64,000 nt of DNA from Cryptomeria japonica (Eukaryota > Streptophyta > Pinopsida > Cupressales > Cupressaceae): contig NC_081409.1 in the NCBI RefSeq assembly GCF_030272615.1, positions 877,119,594 to 877,183,593 of the forward strand, in the 5' to 3' direction. Below the pieces are notes generated by a model that worked only from the letters and a program-made list of their open reading frames with translations, had not been told where the DNA came from and searched no databases. Shown piece by piece: positions 56,991 to 64,000 of the stretch. Each line of letters opens with the position of its first letter. Position 1 is the stretch's first letter. A program made the translations under genes and the position numbers.

Positions 56991-57700
56991 TGAAAGTTTT
57001 CTAAAAAAAAATTTATGGTCTAGAGCCAAATAAGAAAGGAAGATTCCATTAATCAAGTGGGAAGTGGCGTTCTTTGATAAGGTTGAGGGTGGGGCATGTT
57101 TCAGGAATTTGGAACTTCAAAATATTGCTCTCAGGGCTAAACTCTTGTGAAAAATGTTTAAAAATCTAGAGAAAATTTGGTGGAGAGTCATGCGCTACAA
57201 ATACCTGGATAAAGACGACCCCTCAAGAACACTTACCATTGCCAACTCAGCTAGGGGTTCTTCTATTTGGAGGTTTATGTGGGAAAACTGGAGGATCATC
57301 ACCGATCACCTCACATGGAAACTCGGCATCAACAAGAAGGTGAGGTTTTGGAGTGATTCTTAGAATGGTGGTGTGGCATTGGTTGATCTCTTGGTAAATA
57401 AGGAACTGGTGGTAGAGAATGAGGGTAGGTTTGGTAAACATGTGGTAGATTATGTATAGGGAGCAGGATAGGTCAGGCTGATTGAGGTATTGAAGCCAGT
57501 TGAAGATTTTGTTTTGTATCAAGAAGATAGGTAGAGGATTATGTCAAAGTTGGGAGGGAGCAGGCTCTCATTGTCAAAGTTAGAAGAAGAAATCGTTTGG
57601 TGTGTGATAAGTTGAGGAGAATACAATGCCAAGTTGGGCTATGATTTTTAGAGGAATAGAAGTGGGCAGTTGTGGCTGACCCTCAGGTAAAAGCACAAAA
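56991..57700 (+). pseudogene. LINE ORF2, region after RT
   Basis: Degraded continuation: NKWLSQARII is followed by VWWRVMRYKYLD-like and RGSSIWRFMWENW (57260-57300) motifs common in plant LINEs between RT and RNase H. Many stops. Confidence 0.6.
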
Positions 57701-57895
57701 TTATGTCACGTTTCAGGCCAACTTATTAGCACAAGTGAATTTAAATAATTCTAACTAAAAATTAATTTTAGTCAAACATATAGTCTATATAGATTCATAC
57801 AGCTAATTTATATATGGGCCACAACTTCGATTGGAAGTGTCTAGTAAATGTATATTTTATACCACTTTGGGTCTAATTACCAAAAAAAAGAACTT
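57700..57895. other. Possible short insertion in the LINE
   Basis: About 190 bp of AT-rich sequence ending in an A-run (57882-57889) separates two recognisable LINE parts. It may be a small retroposed insert; no duplication was confirmed. Confidence 0.25.
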
Positions 57896-58229
57896 GATGT
57901 TTCAACAACTTGACCAACCTCGAGGAAGAAATCTCTTTTGGGGGGACATATGGGTTATTGGTGCTTCAATGGTGGTGTGGAAGATATGCAAAGGAATGGA
58001 ATAGAAGAGTTTCCAGGGATACATCTCTTTCTTTGTCACAAATCATTGCAGACCTAAAATGGGGGATTTTTGAAGTAGTGATGGATAAGATTATTTATAA
58101 TAAGGTTTCCTACTTTTCTAAATGGGATGATCATATTCAATCATTGTGGTGATTAAGAGCTTCAGATGGAGTTGGACCCAAAAGAGAGCATAAGAGGAAT
58201 GATGCCCACTAGATTATTCTAAAGGATGG

Positions 58230-58619
58230 ATGGGTAAAGGTCAATTTTGATGGAGCCTTGAGAGGGAACTAGGAGAGGCGGGGGTAGGGTGTATTATTTT
58301 TAATTCTTATGGCAAATGTTTGTGGACTCTATTTGGATATATAGGAGAAGCCACAAATAATTCAATAGAAATGGATGCCTTCATGTGGGTAATAGAGTTA
58401 TGTGTTTCTAAAGACTTCAAGAAGGTAGAGATCGAAGGGGACTCCCAAGTCTGTATCAATGCAATCAATAAAGGACAAATTGGGAGTTGGAAATTGAAGC
58501 ATTGGATTCCTACAATTAAGTTCTCGCTAGACCAACTTCCAGACTATAGTATTTCTCATGTATATAAGGAATTCAATAGGGTGGCAGATAGCTTGGCCAA
58601 CAAAGGTATCAATAGCTGA
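58230..58619 (+). pseudogene. LINE ORF2 RNase H domain
   Basis: Motifs VNFDGA (about 58241), NSIEMDAFMWVIELC, VEIEGDSQVCINAI and NRVADSLANKG give the D-E-D-D set of the RNase H found in many plant LINEs. A stop and frame change separate the first Asp from the rest. It would remove RNA during LINE cDNA synthesis. Confidence 0.82.
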
Positions 58620-58963
58620 CATGGAGAAGTTGTTTGTGGTTCAAGTGATTTATGGCCCCAATTAGAAGAGATGTTGGCATTGGATGAAAAGGTCATTCCT
58701 TCCACCAATAGAGTAGGTATCATATGAGATTTCAAGACCTCATTAGCAGTACCGTTGGGAGAAAAAGAAGATGCGGTTGCATTTAAATTTTGGTATTATA
58801 TTGAGGTTATGTAGTTGAGGAGAGGACAACTCATGGATTGTGGTCAGATTGGGCGATCTCAATGGGATGAAGGATCAAGAATAAAATTTGATGAAGGATT
58901 ACATGCAAGTGGCTTTGTGTCCCCAAATTATAGGATCCTCTATGCATAACCAATCTTGAGGAT

Positions 58964-59595
58964 ATGCATTTTCAGGTGAAGGATTTGAGAGAAGATGGGG
59001 TTGGTTATAAATCTTGCTATTGTGATAATGGTGATATAGTATTCAAAATTTGGGGTGATTGGAAGGGGAAAGAAAAGGCACAGGAAAAGATAGCCTTTGA
59101 TGCTTTCAGGTACATGTGTGAACTAGAGACAAGGGAGGAGGAGTACAGACAACTCTTTTTGATTGGAGAAGATCAAACTTTGAAGGCTCTAAAGATGATT
59201 TTGGAAGAAAGCCTGAGGGAGATCATCACCATGATGGGGAAAGTTTTAGTGCCTTTTTTTACCCTGTCGTGCAAACAATGGGCTTGGCGGATATAGGTTT
59301 CCAGGTGGGAAATGACTTTTTTATATAAGCTTTCTGGCCCAAAGTGGCAAACAAGATCTATGGTATTGAAGTGGGTAATTTGAGTCCACCCCTTTCCTTC
59401 TTATTTGGTACTGTGAATGAGGAGGTTGGGGACTCAAAGGATGAACCAGAGCAGGGGCTGATCGAGGAGGATCTCATAACGGTTAAGCTTATTTGGAGGG
59501 AGTTTGAGGATAGTGCTCGAAGGAATGAGTTTGAGAAGTTGTGTAAGCTAACATTTTTGGATAAAACTCTATTTTCAGCTAATGTAGTGAGGTGA
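58964..59595 (+). pseudogene. Open frames between LINE RNase H and its 3' end (unknown)
   Basis: Two frames (58964-59296, DLREDGVGYKSCYCDNGD...; 59344-59595, GIEVGNLSPPLSFLFGTV...) lie in about 1.2 kb downstream of RNase H. They are charged and match no domain I know. They may be a 3' ORF of this LINE or chance. Confidence 0.3.
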
Positions 59596-59801
59596 ATACT
59601 TTTTTTATGTAAGGGGATTGGGTTTTTTTGCAAAAACTTTGTTTGAAGGGTTGGGGAGGGGTAGGTTGATAAAGTAGTTTTTCTTATGTGTTGAGGTTTT
59701 TAGAGGTGGTTCCTATTAGTATTTTTATGGAGATCTATGGATGTACCAATGTTTTCCAATTTAATATAAGGCTCTAACCCCATAATAGGTAGAACTTGCC
59801 C

Positions 59802-59809
59802 AAAAAAAA
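59802..59809 (+). other. LINE A-tail
   Basis: CCCAAAAAAAA ends the LINE immediately before the target duplication ATTATTCCTCC. Confidence 0.75.
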
Positions 59810-59810
59810 C

Positions 59811-60107
59811 ATTATTCCTCCATTTTAAATTCATAATTCAAATTTTTCTCTAATTTATAATCAATTAATCATTAATCACATCCCTCTTAATATTAATTAA
59901 ATAATTTTTATTAATCCTAGTTATTTACTTTAATTAAACAATATTCATTGCTTAATTAAATCAACTTCTACTATGTTCCCATAATTAAATAATTGCACCA
60001 AAATATTTAATTAGCTAATAATGTCCTCTCAAATTAAATAAATGTCTATATTTATTTAGTTTCATTTATCTCTGTATGCAGGAAAAGTGGGCTGATAAAA
60101 CTTAAAA
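59811..60107 (+). repeat. Element D LTR, right piece
   Basis: AT-rich TTAATTAAATAAAT sequence that continues 28965-29100 after the LINE. It is cut, near 60073-60108, by element C; the rest is outside the window. Confidence 0.5.
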
Positions 60108-61489
60108 TGTGAAAATATTTCAAAATACTAGTCCACACACACACACAGGACTTCTTGGTGCAAGCTATGGAGTAACGTAGTATTACTCAGCTTCCCAAGG
60201 AGGGTCCCATGGTTCTCTATCTCACAATGTCCCTCAAACCAATGTTTTTGCTCTCAGATCACTGAGCAAAATGGTTTAGGGATGGTAAATGCAAGAACGA
60301 GGGATGCTTTTGTTGGTTTTAATATGAGATGTGTTAAGCTATGTATGCTTTTAGAAATGCAATAAACTAAATGAGAAGATGACAAGATTAGTATGAATAC
60401 TATCCTAGCATGCTATATTTAATCTACGATTGAGCTAAAATAAGAAAGAAATTATTCTAAACATGCATATTAGTCTAATTCCTGATCTAAAAGAGGCTAA
60501 ATGATGAGCATATATAAATGATATGAAAGCTTGAAAGAATTTGAGCATAAGTGTAATGCTTCAAATTCGAAATATGATTGTTAAAAATGAAGGAATGAGA
60601 GCTCTATTTATAGCATAAACAGGGCAATGGATGGTCAAGATTGATTTGTTTAATCAAGGGCTGAGTTTGAAAGTTGGGGATCCATGTGCACAATTGGCAC
60701 CAATGAAATGGTGACAAGTGTCAATATAGGATTGGGTTGAGAGAAGGGGTTGGAGGCATTAAAGGCCTGAGAAGACCTCATGGTTATCTAAAGGCTAAGG
60801 GTCAAGTCTAAATTAAGATTACCCACTGGATTAAGAGTTAATCCAAGGATAAACCTTTGTGCAAATGATTAAGAGATAATCATGGTCAAAGCATTAATGG
60901 CCTGATGAGACCCTTAGGTTGGATAGAGGTTGAGTCAAAACAAATGTTTTAACCATGTGGGAGGGTTTGAATTAACCATTAATGGTTATTGGAGACTTTG
61001 GGGATTAAGTGGTTGAAGGTTGGAAGCCTTCAATGGTTTTCAAAGACTTTAAGGGTTTTGAGAAGTGACTTCCCTTTTGCTTAGGAATGTGACAAAGTTT
61101 AGAGGAGGGTTAGGTTAATTAGAAGTGATTAGAAGATTCTAGAAGGGATTAGAAAGGGGTTTGGGATTTTGCAAGTGGATGGAGAGATAATATGATTTAA
61201 TTGAAATAATTTAATTCATTTAATTTGGTTGTAATTAAATAAATTTGATTTATTCAATTTGGGATAACTATTTAATTAAATTTGAATTTAATTAAAAGTG
61301 GATAGGGGGATTTAATTGAATAAAATGATTTATTCATTAAATGGTATAGTGAATTTAATTTAAATAAATTGAATAATTTATTTAATTAAATAGAAGAATG
61401 TGGATAATTTAATTAAATTGGATTTAATCAAATAGAGAAATGAACATAAAATATTCATTTAGGAATATGGTCATTTTTATACGTCTACA
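60108..61489 (-). repeat. Element C 3' LTR
   Basis: On the + strand it starts TGTGAAAATATTTC (60108) or TGTATGCAGG (60073) and ends ACGTCTACA. The left boundary is uncertain because the partner LTR is outside the window. AT-rich TTAATTAAAT runs fill 61195-61440, as in element B. Confidence 0.6.
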
Positions 61490-61756
61490 TTTTGCCCCTC
61501 TTTGAAATGACGTGTGTGCACATGTTATTTCAAAGAAAATGATGCTTTATCATGATTTATGATCAAATGCAATTTTTGTGTCGCTCTTTTGATTTGCCAG
61601 TTGTGCCCCAGATTCGATATTTGATGATGATGCCCCCTCGGGAGATGAATCAATATTTTGAAAAAAAAAAAAAAAAAATTTGATTTAAGTTGATGAGTTG
61701 CGTATGATGTGTATGATTTCGTGCATGTAAAAAGTGTGTTGATTGATTCATCTCCC
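61490..61756 (-). promoter_or_regulatory. Element C polypurine tract and hairpin
   Basis: Minus strand CAAAGAGGGGCAAAA abuts the LTR; CTGGGGCAC and GAGGGGGCAT follow inward. A 14-bp perfect inverted repeat GGGAGATGAATCAA / TTGATTCATCTCCC (61640-61653, 61743-61756) surrounds an (A)18 run at 61661-61678. Same module as in B and D. Confidence 0.75.
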
Positions 61757-61849
61757 GATAAGTTACAACTGTTTTGGTATAGGGGAGACCGCGACCATAT
61801 TACAGGTCCATTGGGCTAACCCTAATTTTATTTTCCTCCTATAAAAGGG

Positions 61850-61857
61850 GAAAAGGG
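61850..61857 (+). promoter_or_regulatory. TATA box of the antisense PMD gene (element C)
   Basis: TATAAAAG follows CCTCC and lies about 70-95 bases before the conserved exon 1 coding stretch, matching the position in element B. Confidence 0.55.
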
Positions 61858-62104
61858 CTTGATTTAAAGTCATTTGTGCTTTGTTGACTTTGAAGAAAGA
61901 GAATTTTCTCTGGAGAGAAAATTCCTATTCCCTATCACAGACACCGTTTTGAGCGCGTTCGGAGGTACCAGAGACCTGTAGCGCGTGGACCACTAGTAAT
62001 TCAACATTTTTGACCCCTTTTTAATTTTTTGTTTTGTCGTTTTTAGTCACTTTTTGAATTTTAAAGTTCGGATGTTTCGTTTTAGCTCGTCTAGGGTCCA
62101 CAGT

Positions 62105-62540
62105 AGCGCATACGAAGTGTGAAGTAGTGCATCAAGTTCAAATTTAGGGGTCACGTCCGAAAAATGTAGGCTAGCGCATAAAACTTTTAGGTTAGCGCAT
62201 GCATGGATAATAGCGCATATAAAGTGTTGGGTAGTGCGTCTAGTCAGCAGGTTAGCGCGTAGGTATGACCTAGCGCATAGGAGTCACAGGGGTTCGCATA
62301 GGGAAGGGGGTTGAGCGCGTAGGACTAACCTAGCGCATAGGGCTAAATGGGTAGCGCCTAGGAGGGATAGATTAGCGCATAGACAGAGTCTAGCGCATGG
62401 GGTGGGTTAGGTAGCGCATTGCATGAAAAGTTTAGCACGTAGACAGAGTCTAGCGCATAGGACAAATAGATTAGCGCGTAGGAAAAGCAACCTAGCGCGT
62501 GGAAGGTTTTTAGCGCATTGAATAACTGTTTTAGCACATC
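62105..62540 (+). repeat. TAGCGCAT box array in PMD intron 1 (about 21 units, 21-21-18 bp period)
   Basis: AGCGC boxes (mostly TAGCGCATAG or TAGCGCGTAG) lie at 62105, 62126, then 62173, 62194, 62212, 62233, 62254, 62272, 62293, 62314, 62332, 62353, 62374, 62392, 62413, 62434, 62452, 62473, 62494, 62512 and 62533. From 62173 the spacing repeats 21, 21, 18 (a 60-bp higher-order unit) without a break, while the spacer sequences differ. Confidence 0.93.
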
Positions 62541-62738
62541 TAAAAAATTTTGCAATTTTGGTCAATTTGAAAATTTGTTTTGTTTGCCTATCGTGTTTTG
62601 ATGAATTTTTCCAATATGAGTGTTTGTATAACTTGTTTTGATTTGCGAGTTTTCAAGTTATATATAGATATCAATCTGTTGTTTTGATCAAAATATGATG
62701 TATTTGCGTGTTCTATTTCAAGTTCAATGTGTGTGAAA

Positions 62739-62903
62739 GCCTGAGTTGTGTTACAAGCCGATATGGGTTGGAAACTTGAGTTGTTTTACAAGCTGATATG
62801 GGTGGGAAACTTGAGTTGTTTTACAAGTTTATGTGATTGTGGAGACTTGAGTTGTATTACAAGTTTTGATATGGTTTTTGATAACTTGAGTTGTTTTACA
62901 AGT
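62739..62903 (+). repeat. Hairpin-box array in PMD intron 1 (5 units of 20 bp)
   Basis: Units of the form ACTTGAGTTGTTTTACAAGT start at 62739, 62774, 62809, 62845 and 62884 (spacing 35-39 bp). Arms are GCCTG/CAAGC, ACTTG/CAAGC and three ACTTG/CAAGT. Position relative to the first array and the PMD exon is the same as in element B. Confidence 0.88.
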
Positions 62904-64000
62904 TGATATGAAATGATAGGATTTTGAACTTTGATAGAGATGAGCCAATTGTTTCATGTTATTGATGTAAGTTGATTTTGATATCTTTGTGTTGATGTGG
63001 AAACTGATATTGGATATGTGTTGTTTGTTGACAGGAGCGATTGGGTGTTGTACAGTCGAGGGAGAGATTCCCGAGACCGTGGACGTTGATACCGCGATTG
63101 TCACAGGCAGATTTGGATATTATAGAGAGATGTGGATTGACCTCTCTTCTAGATATGCCTCGGTTCACTGTGAACCGGGGGCTTTTGACAGCGTTGGCAG
63201 AGAGGTGGCATAGTGACACGAACACCTTTCATTTTGCCACTGGAGAGAAGACAGTGACACCGGAGGATTGCTACCGGATTTTGCGGATTCCTATAGTAGG
63301 GGCACTACTGCCCTATGAGCAGTCAGAGGAGGGTGGCACAAAGGCACTGCGCTGCATATTTTAGGATGACACAGTTTGTGGCTATGAGATCCCCAGGCAG
63401 GAGTTTTTGGATTTGGGTTATGCACCGCTGCCATCTGTACTAGCAGGATTCATTGGGGGATTCCTTTGTCCTGATCGTAGGTCAAAGGGATTCTCGGTGG
63501 GATGGGGACTGATTTTGGAGGAGATGGTTTCTCAGGGTAGGAGGTTTGCATGGGGGTCAGCAATGCTGGCCCATTTATACCGGAGTTTGCATGAGGTAGT
63601 ATACCTCAGGTACGACAGTTTGTCAGCAGGCGTGACCCTTTTACAGGTATGGTGCTGGGAGCACATTCCAACAGCGAGGCCACTGGCAGATAGAGACAGG
63701 CCCGTAGGTGCAGCATATGCCTATGGATATAGAGGTCTAGTTGTCCAGCGTAAGCTGGGCAAACTAGAGCATTGGAGGAGGATTTTTGATGATATAGATA
63801 TAGTCACCTGGAGACCGTATACAGGTTGTGAGGTATGGGCCGAGGATGGGCTGGAGATGCCCTTTGTATTTATGACGCGATATCTGATTGGGAGGACCCC
63901 GTTCATCATTGAGCGGTTTGTGGTGACCCGAGTTTTGAGGCAGTTCGGGCGCCAGCAGGGGATTCCTTAGGGAGCGTGCCTGTATGCACGGAGGCAGCAG

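Larger units (their letters stand above)
61921..63970 (+). pseudogene. PMD gene, antisense in element C
   Basis: Exon 1 (to 61995) encodes HRHRFERVRRYQRPVARGPL, clearly related to exon 1 in element B, but no ATG is found in frame (ATT at 61921). Intron: GTAATT at 61996 to GTTGACAG at 63034, phase 0 as in B. Exon 2 (63035-63970) is a nearly full plant mobile domain: QSRERFPRPW, RGLLTALAERWHSDT, TFHFATGEKTVTPEDCYRIL, LPSVLAGFIGGFLCP, GWGLILEEM, AMLAHLYRSLHE, LLQVWCWEH and WRPYTGC. One TAG at 63362 and another at 63968 interrupt it; both could be lost Gln codons. PMD proteins act in silencing-related nuclear complexes in Arabidopsis; the transposon versions' role is not known. Longer than the B copy, which lacks the second half. 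Confidence 0.75.
60108..64000 (-). mobile_element. Element C: second PMD-bearing Tat-type element, 3' end only
   Basis: A minus-strand LTR ends TCTACA at 61489, next to a polypurine tract on the minus strand (61490-61505). Then come the Tat pre-tract hairpin and an antisense PMD gene. Gag-pol lies beyond the right edge. The layout matches 32309-35277 of element B but the sequences are well diverged. Confidence 0.75.

Noticed and set aside
62358-62555. Minus-strand repeat protein over the TAGCGCAT array
   Set aside because: The frame is short, stops within the array, and the analogous array in element B has spacing not divisible by three.

Overview
This is a gene-poor, repeat-saturated piece of a large plant nuclear genome. 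Almost all of it is nested retrotransposons. The very long Tat/Ogre-type Ty3-gypsy elements, Copia remnants and a plant L1-type LINE suggest a large-genome seed plant, possibly a gymnosperm, but the species cannot be told from the window. No ordinary host gene, rRNA or tRNA gene was found. The only non-transposition genes are two copies of a plant mobile domain (PMD) gene carried inside retrotransposons.

Layout. 1-1054: 3' end of a Copia element (pol tail plus LTR). 1111-17394: element A, an Ogre/Tat-like gypsy element (+ strand, TSD ATTCC). Its 6.0-kb LTRs carry an array of 19 palindromes and a long accessory ORF, and its internal part encodes gag, protease, an extra RNase H, RT-RNase H and a dead integrase. 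18237-25812: a gag-only, pol-less LTR element (TR-GAG type, + strand). 25813-28964: old fragments, including a related LTR-like piece. 28965-29100, resuming at 59811: start of a further Tat-type LTR (element D), split by a LINE.

The LINE (29101-59810, TSD of about 20 bp) is itself split twice. A Copia-like solo LTR sits at 29291-30691 (TSD TTAGG). Tat element B sits at 32309-54984 (minus strand, TSD ATCAT). Element B contains a second TR-GAG element at 36347-44231 (minus strand, TSD GTATT). From about 60108 to the right edge lies element C, a second PMD-bearing Tat element (minus strand) that runs out of the window.

How the parts work together. Elements B and C share one plan at their 3' ends: LTR, polypurine tract, a covarying hairpin, then an antisense PMD gene with its own TATA box, a short first exon and a 0.74-1.04 kb intron. 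That intron is filled by two kinds of repeat array: boxes spaced about 20 bp apart, and short hairpin boxes spaced about 35-40 bp apart. The box sequences are unrelated between B and C, yet spacing and order are the same. Element A shows an analogous plan in its LTR: palindrome array, TATA-like site, GT-AG intron carrying more palindromes, then a long ORF. These intron- and LTR-borne arrays, linked to accessory genes in three separate retrotransposon families, are the strongest candidate for something undescribed. Most coding regions are damaged, largely by C-to-T or G-to-A changes such as CAG to TAG, as expected for methylated plant DNA.
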